Origin: Neoceratodus forsteri
Lineage: Eukaryota; Chordata; Ceratodontiformes; Ceratodontidae
Direction: 5' to 3'
Length of the DNA: 64,000 nucleotides
NCBI GenBank assembly: GCA_016271365.2
Contig: CM057456.1
Span: 162,664,501-162,728,500 of the forward strand
In this document: positions 1 to 11,560 of the stretch, in pieces
How positions within the stretch are numbered: the stretch's first letter is position 1
Layout of the letters: each line of letters opens with the position of its first letter
The notes under the pieces: model-generated
What the model saw: only the letters and a program-made list of their open reading frames with translations
What the model was told of the DNA's origin: nothing
Database searches by the model: none
Made by a program: the position numbers and the translations under genes

Positions 1-1440
1 CAATGTATATCCGTCGCTGTGATGTTGGTTGTAAATAGTTGTCGAACTGGCATCGTAGTGCCAAGGAGAGGTGGGTGAAACAGCTTCTGTTTAAGGGTAC
101 TAGCTGCACACTCAAGCAGACTAGACAGACCACAAGGCCAGTTTCTGCTAGCAGATTCGTATCTTTGTATGAGTGGGTGACTGGGTTTAAGTAGATATTA
201 TGACCTGTAACATGCAAAGTGTTTTTATTATTATTTTTTGTATCGTTTTCTAATCTTATGTGCATAGCGTGCAGAGGTGAGACTGATGCCTGTTAGCAGT
301 CTCTGCCTTTCTTGAGTCTGACCTCCATAAATAAATGGCCAGATTCTTGTTACCTTTCCATATGGTTTAGTTAGACATATATTTCACGTTACAGATTAAA
401 ATGAGAAAATATTCCTGATTTTGTTATATATAACATAGTTAGATGCTTTTCCACTATTCTATGTTTTTTTCTTTTTGCACATAGCTTGCTAAACAGTACC
501 AGATGGCATCCTATTTGCAAAGGGCACCTGAACCGAGCATTTCCATGCTTATTGCATGAAGGCGATAAAGCTTATCGCATCACATTTGCTCTGATACCAG
601 CACATTCTTGTGTGGACCGTCAAGAGAGGCAACATGGAGACATCATTCAGATCGCTTCTGATGGTGTGGTGGAAATTTTAAACCTGCTCTGCTGAGCCTC
701 TTGGAAACAGTACACCTGAGAACTTTATATGTTGATCAGCTCAGCCTGGTAAGTGCAGAGCACACTTACTAACGACTATGTATCATGTTATGAAATGTAT
801 GTAATAGCAATTTGATGCTACAAATAAATTGTATATGTGTTGATGTTAGAACCACTGCCTTGATAAAGCTGCAAAATCAGTACTGATATGTTGGTGTGTT
901 TATAGTGGCCAGTAAGTTGATGAAACGTTGATAAAAAGAAGTAAAAGATTTTTTTAAGAAAGATTTCTGGTGTTTGACTGGATTTGTCTGTCTTTGCTGA
1001 TCCTTACTGAAGATGTCACCAGAAGACCATGCTTGACACACCTAGGAGGCTGGGCAGCCTTGTTTTCCTGTCATCGTGGTCACAGAGATAATTTTGGAAA
1101 ATCCACTCTAGAATCAATAATACTCTACAAGGAGTTATCCACACCTGAAGGATTAGCTTCCAGATGAAATTGCAAAGGAATTCAATAAATAATTTTCTGA
1201 TAAGTAGTGGAATCAAATTTGTTGCAGTACTGTTGTAGTGGAAGCAGCTGTCAATTTATTTGATAACTGGCCCTTCTGATTGCTCAGAACACAGTAATAC
1301 AAAGTAGCAAAGAGAGAGTGAGAGAGAAAAGAATGTAACAGGAAAAATTACAAGATAAAACCCATATGAAGCATAACTCTACAGACAAATACTATACATA
1401 TACATCCATATCGATGGTTAGAATAAATAATTAGGGCGCT
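1..1440. other. Intronic sequence, mostly unclassified
   Basis: AT-rich sequence downstream of the last MYO10 exon in the window. The first 70 bases resemble 6511-6560 (shared CGCTGTGATGTTGGTTG core), so a dispersed repeat ends here. An open frame at 486-695 shows no recognisable domain and no partner exons. Nothing else is supported. Confidence 0.5.
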
Positions 1441-3090
1441 GCTGAGCAGCTTAATGGAAGCAAGCATTTCTCCTGAGCTCCTAGGCCTCTATTTTGTTAT
1501 TGATATTAAACTACATGTTTTGGATTAATTGGGTGAAGACAGAGCACTGCGGTGTTTGGTGGTGTTTTGGAGTCCATGATTATAGGGGAAGAACCGTGGA
1601 GCATCTGCGTCCTCATCAGACTTTTAGCCCCAAAGAAACCCAACGGCAGAAGGAGGAGAGGCCTCAAGAAACCATGGAAGCTTCAGCCCCGAGTGAAGCT
1701 GGGCTGTCAGGAGCTTCTCTGGACTCCATACAAATGACTCTTAGTCAATTGGTCAAATCGGTCCAGGTGATGGACAAAAATTGGACTCTCTGATACCGCG
1801 AGTCACAGACCTGGAAGTCAGGATGGACAAATGCGAGATGACGGTCCAGAACTGGAAACTCTGGTGACGAAGGCCTCGACACCTCTACAAAATTGATTAA
1901 AGAGAACATGATGTTACAGCAGTGACTTGAGATTGTGGAGAACCAAGCCCGGAACGAAATTTATGATTTTGGGTCTGGCTGAGTTGGCAGAGGAGATGAT
2001 CCAGTGAGCTTTGCCAGACATGTCTCCCAAAGATACTTGGGCTCTCTGAAGAAGACCCCACGTTAGCAGTCAGAAAGCCTACAGAATTACACCCAGACGA
2101 AATCGATGGAAGTGGGAGGCGCACGGACTTTCTTGGTGGTGTGTCTGCGGGGTTGGGGATCGAGATCGGGATACTTGCCAAGCCAGGCCGGAAGAGCTGT
2201 ATGAAATTTGGAGACAGCAATATTCAAGTGTTCCAGACCTAGCGTATGGCACTCAGTATCAGGAGGAAAGGTTTAGACGGAATTGAAGCTGACTGAGGCA
2301 GTTTAAAATTCAGCACCAGCTCCTTTTCCCTGCTCGCTGAGACTCAACTGGCAAGGGCGACAGTATCAATTTCAAGACCGAAGGATGCGAAAGGATGGTG
2401 AGGACCATTGAGAAGGAGATGGAGGCAGAAGAAGAAGAGGTCGATTTATCGGAGGAGAGGACCCTGAACTTATCATGACCGTGAGCTTGCTCGAGGTCTG
2501 TGAGAACTAAACAAAATAAGTAAAGCTGTTTGTGGGGTTCAATTCTAGTTAAGAATTATAAGCTGGACTCCAATCCATGTAAGCTGAATTACTTAGTTTT
2601 AATATAAGGATGCCTTAGGCACAGGCTGGACTTGTATACGGGACATGATCTGGCCTTTTTTGTTATCTTTTCTCGTGCCTTTAGGTACTATACTCATGAG
2701 GTAATCTGTCTTTCGTTTCATTGTATCTTGATATAGAAGGCTCTGGGAGGATGGGGACTATTAGTTAAAATATTAAAGGGAATTATTACCTGGGGAACCA
2801 CATTAACCAGTAGATTAAGCTGGGCCATTTAACTGTGAGAGTATGATAAGCACCCTAGTCTTGGTTCCCTGATATGCTTCTTAAGCTGTATGCTTGGGAA
2901 AGCGTTGCTATAGAAATATGTGGGTCCCCCCTTGCGGTAACTACTTGGGAGGGGCAGATTTATGTCGAATGGCACTGTCAAATCTGTGATTATTGGATGC
3001 TCTCCTCCTATGATGCAATGATTTTGTTGTTTTGTACTGCAAAATTATAAATAAATAATACAAAAAAAGAATAAATAATTGTATCTATTG
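1440..3090 (+). mobile_element. L1-like LINE remnant (ORF1 region and 3' tail)
   Basis: Decayed reading frames at about 1670-2240 read like an L1 ORF1. A coiled-coil stretch (QLVKSVQVMDK, then VTDLEVRMDKCE in another frame) is followed by ENQARN and LGLAELAEE, the position of the RRM block of L1 ORF1. The fragment is heavily frameshifted. The region ends at about 3030-3090 with a CAAAATTATAAATAAATAAT A-rich tail typical of L1-clade 3' ends. No reverse transcriptase is visible, so most of ORF2 is missing. The link between the ORF1 part and the tail is inferred from orientation. Confidence 0.55.
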
Positions 3091-3480
3091 CAAATAAATA
3101 TATAAAAATGACATATAATACATGCAAATATGTAAATTACAGGATCAAAAACAGAAGGCCACAGACAGCAGTATATGCAAATATATAAATTACACAGGAT
3201 CAAAAACAGAGAGGCCATAGACAGCAATACATGCAAATATGTTAATTACACAGGATCATAAACAGAGAAGGCCATGGACAGCAATACATGCAAATATGTT
3301 AATTACACAGGATCAAACACAGAAGTCCATAAACAGCAATACATGCACATATATAAATTACACCAGGATCAAAACCAGAGAAGGCCATAGACAGCAATAC
3401 ATGCAGATATGTTAATTACACAGGATCAAAAACAGAGAAGGCCATAGACAGCAATACATGCAAATATGTTAATTACACAC

Positions 3481-3936
3481 AGGGGCCCTAGTATTCTGTG
3501 GCAGAATTTTCTGATTTCTCTGTAGGGCTCCTTGACTTCTGTGGCAGAATTTTTCTGATTTCTACGGCATGATTTATTCATTTCTCTGGCAGAATGCAGT
3601 CCTATCATTGATAAATATGATGTGATGTCATCGATGACATCACATCATGTTCTGAACATCTCTTGCATGAATGAAATAAACATTGCGTGATATACAGGTA
3701 TATTTCCCTGTATCCTGAATAGTCTGTTTTGTGTAAGCCCCTCCTCTATGTTGAGCATAGAGGAGGGCTTCAGGATAAACGAGGTGGGAAACAAAGCCTG
3801 ACACTATGGAAAAACAGTATATTTATATGAAAATTCACCAAAAACAATGAATTCTGCGGCACTATATATATTCTGTGGCATGATGCAAATTCTAACAAAT
3901 TCCATAACCGCAGAACTGCAGAATTCAAGGGCCTTG
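3481..3936. mobile_element. Non-autonomous TIR element inserted in the minisatellite
   Basis: About 455 bp splitting one 57-bp unit. The ends are related as inverted repeats: GGGGCCCTAGTATTCTGTGG on the left and, reverse-complemented, AAGGCCCTTGAATTCTGCAG on the right. The AATTACACA of the satellite unit is present on both sides, consistent with a target-site duplication of about 9 bp, although the tandem context makes this uncertain. Inside are a perfect 32-bp palindrome (3617-3648) and a 15-16 bp stem (3735-3770). No coding capacity. Superfamily not assigned. Confidence 0.65.
3617..3648. repeat. Perfect 32-bp palindrome
   Basis: ATGATGTGATGTCATC followed directly by its exact reverse complement, with no spacer. 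It lies inside the TIR element at 3481-3936. Confidence 0.95.
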
Positions 3937-4389
3937 GTAAATTACACAGGATCAAAAACAGAGAAGGCCATAGACAGCAATACATGCAAATACATTAATT
4001 ACACAGGATCAAAACAGAGAAGGCCATAGACAGCAATATATGCAAATATGTAAATTACCAGGATCAAAAACAGAGAAGGCTATAGACAGCAATACATACA
4101 GATATGTAAATTACACAGGACCAAAACAGAGAAGGCCATAGACAGCAAAACATGCAAATATGTAAATTACACAGGATTAAAAACAGAGAAGATCATAGAT
4201 GGCAAAACATGCAAATATATAAATTACACAGGATCAAAAACAGAGAAGGCCATAGACATCAATACATGCAAATATATAAATTACACAGGATCAAAAACAG
4301 AAAGACCACAGACAGCAATACATGCAAATATATAAATTACACAGGATCAAAGCAGAAGGACATAGATGACTCTTTAGCATACATTTAAA

Positions 4390-7300
4390 TGTTGTCTGAT
4401 AAGAGTCATTTGAATCTCCATTGGTGGGGAGATCCAGAGGATTAGTGCCACCATCACAAAAGCCTGGTCTCCAGTGGATGTATGACAGGACAGAGGTATC
4501 CTAAGCTTCCTCAAACCACAAATCTGATTGTCATCTTCAGCTGTCTAAGGTGTTTTTGATTACAGATTCCATATTTCTGTGTATAGGAGGTCAGAAGCTC
4601 ACTGAGATCATGGGGGACCAGTTCATTCAGGGCTTTATGAGTTAAAAGAATCTTAACAGTCAGTCTAAATCCTAATTGGCATCCATACCAGAGCTGTCAG
4701 AGAAGGAGCAATATGATTTGACATTTATAGGTAGTTCAAAATCTTTGTTGCCACATTCTGGACTAGTTGCAGGTGATGGTTTTGGCCACAAGGTAAGCAC
4801 TTCAAGAGCCCTTTACAAAAGTCCAGTTTAAAGAAAACCAGGGTGTGCCCAGCATGCTGTGATCAGGAAAAAATTAAGCTAGGGTAGCAGCCTGGCAGTG
4901 TCTTGTAACTTGTAGAAACATCTTCTGGTGATTGCAGATCCTCAAGATTCCAGCATCATACAGCCATCCAGGAGAATTTAGGTCTCTCTAACAGCCTTCA
5001 GTTTTACCTTCCAAAACAGGGAGCTTCAGGTCACACCCCAATGCTGATATCTTCATTTCAGAGCCAACCAGTATAATTTATTTTTCCTTTAAGTGCCAGA
5101 AAGTTTGAAGCCATCAAGATTCTGATACTTGACATATGCTGATGTAATAGAAACAAGGGCTTGGACCTGTTATATGCAAGGACTGCTTTAGCTGGATTTC
5201 TTCTGCCTAGCAAAGAAATCCAATGCTATATCACCTTATGATGTCTCAAAGTGGAAGCACACACATAGAAAACAGTAGGGGAGAAAGGATAGATCAGTAA
5301 GATAACCACAGTCCAGGGGACCTGGCCTGATCGGGTGTTGTTATTTGCCATCAGATACTACTCAGGGAACAATTGGGACAATCAGAACACAGTACCTGAT
5401 TATCCCCTGTGCCTCTAGTCTAACTACCAACTTGATGAAAAACAGTGTAAAATGAAGAGAAGGGTGTAGGAGAACAAGAACAGAAACCCTCTCCTTGATC
5501 CTTCACTAGGAAGAGATTACTGCCATCCCAGACAAGATCCATATCCCAGCTAATGTGCCTCCAGGAATCAGACTGTAATAGCATGAAGACATCATTGACC
5601 TCCAGTTGCTCTGCAACCACTCTATCCACAACCTTTATATGAAATTGAGGTTGGAGACTAGGTTAAAATTTGCAAGATAATTTGTATCTAAGGATAGCTT
5701 CTTAAGCAGTATTCTTATCATTGCCTCTTCAAATGAGCATGGAAAACCCTTGCTCAAGGAAGCACCAGATGTCCAAGCAAAGACTGGGGTCATCACTTCC
5801 AGCTTCTTCTTGAGCTGCTAGGTAGGAGTGGGTTTCAGTTTAGATGTGCTGTACTCCAAGCTCTAGAACACCCACCTGATGACTTTCACATCAACTTGAC
5901 GGAACACTTCCCAGAGAAAATAAGTCACAGAGTACTTTCAACTGTGCTATTGTACTTAATCTATCGGTAGTAAATGAAATATGGTCCTGATGTGGACAGC
6001 CTTGGCCTTAAAGAATATATTCAACTGATTACACCTTTTTTCCAAGGAGATAGGTTCAGTGTTTGAAACAGTCAAGGGCAGCCTACTATCTATAGTGCAG
6101 AAAAGTGCAGATACATTGTAGTCTATCTCTTTCAGCCTCAATCAGCCTAGAAAGGTACTTCCTCCATTGTGAACCAAATACCTCCTGCTAGCTTTAGTAA
6201 TGATCCTTAAGGACAAGCCTGATGGCATTTGCCCATGATGCTCTCTACTTGCATTCAGCCTTCTACCTAGTATCTTTAAACAGTAACGGAAACTAAGGGA
6301 TGCTTTGGCATGGTATGCCCACCATTATGTGACACCATTACAGCGAACACGTCAATGCCGACAACATTGACAGTTTGCTGTAATGTCTGCCTGAGATCTC
6401 AGCACTCTGTCTCCCAGTCCTGCACCCTCCCGATTCAACTCTGACTTGAAGTTGGAATCCTAGAGATTGGGGGCAGGGGCACAAAGCGGAGCTTATGGTC
6501 CACATAATTCCATCGCTGTGATGTTGGTTGACAACTTAGTTGTTGAACCAGCATTATAGAGCTCTTTGACATGATGTTACTATGAGGAACAAACCACCAA
6601 CAGGAAGTCAATTAGCAATCAGAACCTGATTGTAGGACTGCACCACTGTAGTGCACTCCCAGGAGAAGTCCTCAACCAAACCCAAGGAATCTAGAAGACC
6701 CAGAAAATAAACTGGAACTAGGCCCATTTTTCATGGCACAGGATAACCTTCACAGTTAGAGGTGGCTTATTTAAGGCCCAATATGAACTGAATAATGCAG
6801 TGGTCTGCCCAAATTACTAGATCCATGGAGACATTCTTAATCTCATCCTCATTAAGAAAACAAGTTCCAGCCTATTTCCTTGCTGATATGTAGTCACAGA
6901 AATCTCTTGCTTGAGTTCCAGCTCGTTAGTGAGCTGAAGAAGATTAAATTGATCTGAAATGCTGATCCATGCTCTGAAATTGTCAGGCACTTTTAGTCTC
7001 AGTGATTCCAGCACTAGGACAAACAGCCTCTCAGAAAATTCCCGCAGGAAGTTCACCTCACATTATGAAGGGTGAAAGGAGGATAAGCAAAAGAAATACA
7101 AAGAAAGCCAACACCAGGTAAACTACAGTGCTACCATTCAAGACAGGTAGAAACCTGTCCCCACAGACACTGCAAACAAAAGAACTGTGCACACAAGGCA
7201 ATAAGTAATCTGTCAAAGATTTATTACCTCAGGGATGCTCCAAAGACAGAAGTACAATACATAAGTGTGTAAAATGATACTCAGCCCTCTCACATGCAAC

Positions 7301-7760
7301 CAGATCAGGAACACTGACCTCTTGTGTCACCACCAGTACTTCTACTGGTGCACCCCTCTAGTGCACTTGTGTTGTGTATCATCTTTGAGGCACTCAAATA
7401 AACCTTGGACAGATACTTTCTGCCTTGTGTGCACCATTCCTTTTGTTCGTAGTGATCAGTGAACAAACCTGCAACTCAGGCCAGCCGCACTGTTTGGGGA
7501 TCTGCACTCACAGGACACTGCTACTTATGGGTGACTACACAGGCCAAATTGGATCTAAAATACTGTAGAAGGTCCTCTGCCAGCCCTGTGCTCCCATCTC
7601 AGTGGTGAAATATGGGAAGCTCCAGTAGGACAACCTTTGCCAATATAGGTTCTGCAGAATCACCAAACCAAGTCTCTGTAATACACACTCCTGGGTTGGC
7701 AGCAGAATCAAAGATCAAATCATGAATGATAGTAGTTTAATTCACTACTGAACTACTGAT
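4390..7760 (-). mobile_element. L2-like LINE copy, decayed
   Basis: Read on the minus strand, the frames give, in order, an endonuclease start near 7740-7640 (HDLILDSAANPGV, CITETWFGDSAEP), a later endonuclease part at 7060-6780 (FNLLQLTNE, DLVFLNED-like), and a reverse-transcriptase entry at about 5870-5400 (LVSNLNFI, KVVDRVVAEQLE, LLQSDS). That order and those blocks match L2/jockey-group LINEs. Stops and frameshifts are numerous, and the catalytic YADD block was not found. The part at 4390-5400 would be the degraded RT end and 3' UTR. A palindromic sequence at 6336-6560 probably represents a later insertion. Confidence 0.7.
6336..6560. repeat. Foldback sequence with hairpin, possible MITE
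   Basis: CATTACAGCGAACACGTCAATG (6336-6357) pairs with CATTGACAGTTTGCTGTAATG (6365-6385), leaving a 7-base loop. A related motif, CATCGCTGTGATGTTGGTTG, lies at 6511-6530 and again at 11-30 of the window. This suggests a dispersed foldback element with inverted arms. Ends and duplications were not defined. Confidence 0.45.
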
Positions 7761-8190
7761 CTAACATTGCATTGCAATACCCATCCCAGACAGGAGGGGT
7801 TGGACTAAAACTCATCATGTCACAAATTCAGTAGTCTGGAACTAGTTTGCTTGGAATGTTGCTGGTAGATACAAAAACAGCTATGTTGAGAAAGTATTTC
7901 AAAATATATTTAGGGAAGTGATATATTGTTGTACAGAGAAAATATCCACACAGACATATACTTTACATGTGATGAGCTGGAAAATATTGGAAGGAGGTGT
8001 TGGAGGATACTGAGGAGATTTTAGGAATAGGCATTTATTTTACAACAATTTACATGAATTTTGTGCTAGGAGCCTTTCCACAAGGTGGGCTATATAAAGC
8101 AGAGCAATGTCTACTTTCTGTTCTAGTTATTTCCAGCATGAGCATGCATCTTCAGAAAGTGGTTAAGAATTCCCTTCAAATAGGTAGGGA
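7761..8190. other. Intronic sequence, nothing recognised
   Basis: AT-rich sequence between the L2-like and CR1 remnants. No exon, RNA gene or repeat end could be supported. Confidence 0.4.
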
Positions 8191-8425
8191 TGGTGGAGCT
8201 CAGAGAATGGGTGCAGGCAGGTTAGAAATGATAACCAGATGAGTGGGAAGGGGGAATGAGCTTGGCATCACTGCCCACCTGGGAACCAATGGTCTTGCTT
8301 ATAAACCTATGGTGGAGGTCACAGACAGTTTTAGGAAGCTGGGGGGTGGGCTCCACAGTATCACTAAAACAGCAGTAGCCAGCATTTCTGTGATACATGA
8401 GTTCAAACAGTACTAGTGACACTGT
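8190..8425 (+). mobile_element. CR1 ORF1 esterase-domain fragment
   Basis: A short plus-strand stretch reads GITAHLGTNGLAYKPMVEVT followed by DSFRKL. HLGTND is the hallmark block of the SGNH-type esterase domain in ORF1 of CR1 LINEs (here the D is G), and two better copies occur at 13.57 kb and 21.3 kb. Flanking parts of the LINE are not recognisable, so this is an isolated fragment. Confidence 0.6.
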
Positions 8426-9060
8426 GGTTCTCTTGCATAACTATTACTAATTACAGTTCATATGGTCTCTAGCTATGAGTCTATAGGAAAAGGATCTTTG
8501 AGCTGCAATTTTCCATGTCTTTTATATAATGGCTACTAAACCAATACAGCTTTAATTTACTACAAATGTGCAAGCAACCATGAAAGACTGTCCAGTGAAT
8601 TCAATTATCATATACATTTTGGAATGCTAGTATTACTTAATGATATGACTGATGAGACATTGATCTCTTAATAATGAGTTCAACTAGTAAAATGACTGAG
8701 GAATAAAACGCTTTTGGATCACATTTTACTGAAGGGCTGATTATTCAATTAACATTTGGGAATATTGCTATATTACGAACTAGAGTACATACAGTATGAT
8801 GACACTGCTTTATGAAGTATTAAGAAATGGTGATAGGACAATACAGGAAAGCAGTCTCATGAAAATTTAATATGTATATGGCAAAGTGCTGCTTTTGACC
8901 CAGGAATGTGAAAGCACTGCTTTATTTCTCAGTTTTGTATCAAGTATTTTAGCTATTTATTAAATATTGTGCAATCTAAAAGTAAGAGTTATTTTATTTT
9001 GATTCTGATTGTGGGTCTGGATTACTCACGGCTGTGGCATGGCTGTGGAGTGGGCTTGTT
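8426..9060. other. Intronic sequence, nothing recognised
   Basis: AT-rich sequence with no supported feature. Confidence 0.4.
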
Positions 9061-9671
9061 CTTGCTGCTAGGTAATGTGCTATGCAGTACTTGGATTTCA
9101 ACAAGGCTTTTAACATTATACCATACAGAAGGTTGGCTAAAAAAATGGGGTAACCTGGTGGTGAACAAACTTGCCAGATGGATACAGAACTTGTTGGGGG
9201 CAGGACTCAATTGATGGTAGTTACGGGCAATTCCATGGGTGAGGGGTGGGGGGAGAGTAGCAGTGGATTGCCATGTGGTTCAGTCCTGGGTCCAGTGTTG
9301 TTCAATATATTCATCTGTGACATAGCAGAGAGTATATAGATCAAGGTCTGCGCCTTTGCTAATTATATCAAGATCTGTGGGAGGATGGGCACAGAGGAAG
9401 GGATAAGGACATAAAAAAGGAAATCTAGAAAGGCTGGAGAAGTGGTCTAGGTGTGGCAAGTTAAATTCAATGCCAGAAATGTCAGGTTATATACACTGAT
9501 AGGAAAACCCTAAAACTGATTACTGGAGTACTGGGGGGAGGGTGAGGGTGGTTGAGACTAATGAAGAAGAGACTTGGGATCAGGCAGTCATTATCTTGAC
9601 AAATTTAAGTCCTCACCCCAATGCAACAAGGCATATGGGAAGGCAAGCAGAATACTGGGGTGTATGGGGGA
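9060..9671 (+). mobile_element. CR1 LINE fragment, RT region (first part)
   Basis: Decayed CR1 reverse transcriptase. In shifting frames, residues resembling YLDFNKAFNIIPYRRL (about 9090-9130), then LFNIFICDIAESI and an inactivated FADD-like block (about 9300-9360) follow the CR1 order. The copy is 5' truncated. It is interrupted at about 9671 by a palindrome-rich insertion and resumes at 10265 exactly where the next conserved block (FTSRRKEVIMPL) is expected. Confidence 0.75.
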
Positions 9672-10264
9672 AATGTCGGAGCAGTGTGAAAATAAATCAT
9701 TATTTTTTGCTTAAGGTTTTGACCTCTATTCACTTCATGAGTAGCAAAGCCATGAGTACAGTCTATAGAGGTCAAACTCTGAAGCAAAAGTGTTTATTTT
9801 CACACTGCTTGTGATATATATTTCGTTTATGCAATGGACAGCGTCATTCCAACTCCAGGCTGACTCTGAGAAAAAATGTCTTTGAGTGATGAAGAATCAG
9901 TGGGACTTTGCAGCTACTGTAGTTTCACTGTGAGAGGAAGTGGAGCTGTTTTAACTGTGAATATGCTTTTTCCTAATTTTAAGTGTTACAGGACTCAAAC
10001 GGTCATTGGGGCACAACTCAATGTGTGAGGCAAATGGAAAGCTTGTGCACAGAAAACAAACATACCAGCTAGGTCCGGCTATGCATGGAAACTGTAGCCT
10101 AGTGCTGGTCTCAGTGTTCTTGATGACACAGCTGCAGTGGAAATAAATGCTGATGACACGGCTGGCATGTAAGTAAATTATTTATTTACACTCCAGCCAC
10201 GGCATCTGTAAATAAATGTGTTTATTTTCAGATTTATATTGTCTTCCCACTGCATAAAAGTAGC
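9672..10264. mobile_element. Palindrome-rich insertion in CR1
   Basis: About 590 bp separating two adjacent blocks of one CR1 copy. The ends are AT-rich and inverted (GTGTGAAAATAAAT at left, TGTTTATTTTCAG at right). It contains two separate imperfect hairpins, 9681-9808 and about 10150-10212, and a direct repeat around TGATGACAC. No coding capacity. Likely a non-autonomous DNA element; class not assigned. Confidence 0.55.
9681..9808. repeat. Long imperfect hairpin with perfect 16-bp ends
   Basis: GCAGTGTGAAAATAAA at 9681-9696 is exactly complementary to TTTATTTTCACACTGC at 9793-9808. The stem continues inward with mismatches (TGCTTAAGGTTTTGACCTC against GAGGTCAAACTCTGAAGCA), leaving a loop of about 35 bases. 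Confidence 0.9.
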
Positions 10265-10905
10265 GTTCACCAGCAGAAGGAAGGAGGTTATAATGCCCCT
10301 ACAAATCCATGGTGAGACTGCACCTAGAGTATTGTGCCAAGTTCTGCAGTTCCCAGTTCAGGAAAGACAGGCACTACTTATGCAGAGGGTGCAGAGAAAG
10401 GGCTACAAAAATTATACAAGGGCAGCAGGAGAGGGACGTATGAGGAGAGGCTACAGAACCTGAACATGTACTCTCAACAGGCAAATAGAGGACATGATTG
10501 AAACCTACAAGATTTTGGCAGGTGTTAAAAAGCATAGACTGCAGGAATCTACAGTATTAATGAGGAATGAAAACAGTAACCAGGGACATGGGTGGAGGTT
10601 GGCGGAAGAGATTCAAAATGGACTTAGGAAGTCCTTTTTGGTGGAGAAGGTGGTGGATGCCTGGGATAGTCTAACAGAGTCACTGGTAGAAACAAAATTT
10701 GTGACAAGTTTCAAGCAATGATGAAATAGGCACATGGAAACAGCAAGACCTAGGGGATGTACAACCGGTGGGGGCACTAAGGCACAAGGAATTAGAAGAG
10801 CCCAGTAACTTCAATCCAGTGTCAGGTTTGACACGGAGTTAGGATGGAAATGGGCAGACTGGCTAGACTAATGAGTCTTTATCTGCCATCAGAAATTGAT
10901 TGTAC
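10265..10905 (+). mobile_element. CR1 LINE fragment, 3' part (second part)
   Basis: Continuation of the copy at 9060. It reads FTSRRKEVIMPLQ, then the region corresponding to RPHLEYC, the NMYS block, and a 3' UTR ending in CAGACTGGCTAGACTAATG and TTTATCTGCCATC, the CR1-type 3' terminus seen in the other copies. Frames are broken throughout. Confidence 0.78.
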
Positions 10906-10908
10906 AGT

Positions 10909-10910
<2 letters not shown>

Positions 10911-10936
<26 letters not shown>
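10911..10936. repeat. (TA)n microsatellite
   Basis: Thirteen TA steps just after the 3' end of a CR1 copy. Confidence 0.95.
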
Positions 10937-10939
<3 letters not shown>

Positions 10940-11352
10940 TAAGTCATTGAAAGATATAGGCCATATTACTTTTTCAGGCAGGAGGAGCATATGGGTAATT
11001 CTTATTGCAAATAAACAAGGTCTATCATGTTTGATGTACATATCTAGAGAAAATACAACAAAATGCATATGGCCCAATAGTTCAGTTCTGAACACTATAG
11101 GCGACATGCTTTGTTAGTGGCACTAGCATTATTAACATCCTGTGTCCTCTGTGACAAAACTGGCGTGTTTTGGTATACAAGCCTTTACTATCTATAGCTA
11201 TGAAGTGGAACCCAGTAGCACATGTGCAACACTTCAGTTTATTTGTAATGGAAGGTTGGATTTGTTTAAGACATGATCCAGTGGCCCATAAAGCTCCCAC
11301 AATGCACTTCAACTGCAGCTCTGTGGAAGCTGGTTACACAGCTTCCTCTTAC

Positions 11353-11560
11353 CTCTCCTGCTGTGGTGTGAGAGTTGATTGTGATCTTGCAGGAGCCTCC
11401 TCCATGGCAGTAAACTGTACTTGTCATTTCTTGTCTATTAATTAGGGCTTGTATCTCATCTCGTGAAGGTACAGACTCTCTTGTTTTGGTCTTCTTAAGT
11501 GATTCATAAATAAACGCAGCATACTTCTCCATTTCTGTTCCTGGAAACTGTTCCCGTGTT
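11353..11560 (-). CDS. MYO10: MYO10 exon: MyTH4 end and start of FERM
   Basis: 208-nt exon, intact. After the acceptor TTCAATACAG it encodes TREQFPGTEMEKYAAFIYES, LKKTKTRESVPSRDEIQALI, NRQEMTSTVYCHGGGSCKIT and INSHTTAGE, ending in phase 0 at a GTAAGA donor. The first part closes MyTH4; the part from roughly MTSTVYCHGG is the first strand of the FERM F1 lobe. No exon encoding the remainder of F1 was recognised in the 11.3 kb downstream, so that intron extends past the window edge. Confidence 0.96.

Larger units (their letters stand above)
3110..4380 (+). repeat. 57-bp minisatellite, about 14 units, interrupted
   Basis: Direct tandem units of about 57 bp with cores ATGCAAATATGTTAATTACA, CAGGATCAAAAACAGAGAAG and GCCATAGACAGCAATAC. 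About 6.5 units lie at 3115-3480 and about 7.5 at 3937-4370. Between them is an unrelated palindrome-rich insertion. Units differ mainly by substitutions and single-base length changes in A or C runs. Since 57 is divisible by three, the array stays open in some frames (repeated KLHRIKNRE peptide), but nothing suggests translation. Confidence 0.93.

Noticed and set aside
486..695. Open frame of 69 codons near the window start
   Set aside because: No recognisable domain, no splice-linked partner and no LINE motif; probably chance.
4152..4388. Repetitive 78-codon open frame (KLHRIKNRE repeats)
   Set aside because: A by-product of a 57-bp tandem repeat whose period is a multiple of three.
1..11352. 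Further MYO10 FERM exons downstream
   Set aside because: Searched on the minus strand for the expected F1/F2 sequence following the GEV junction; none recognised, so the intron probably extends outside.
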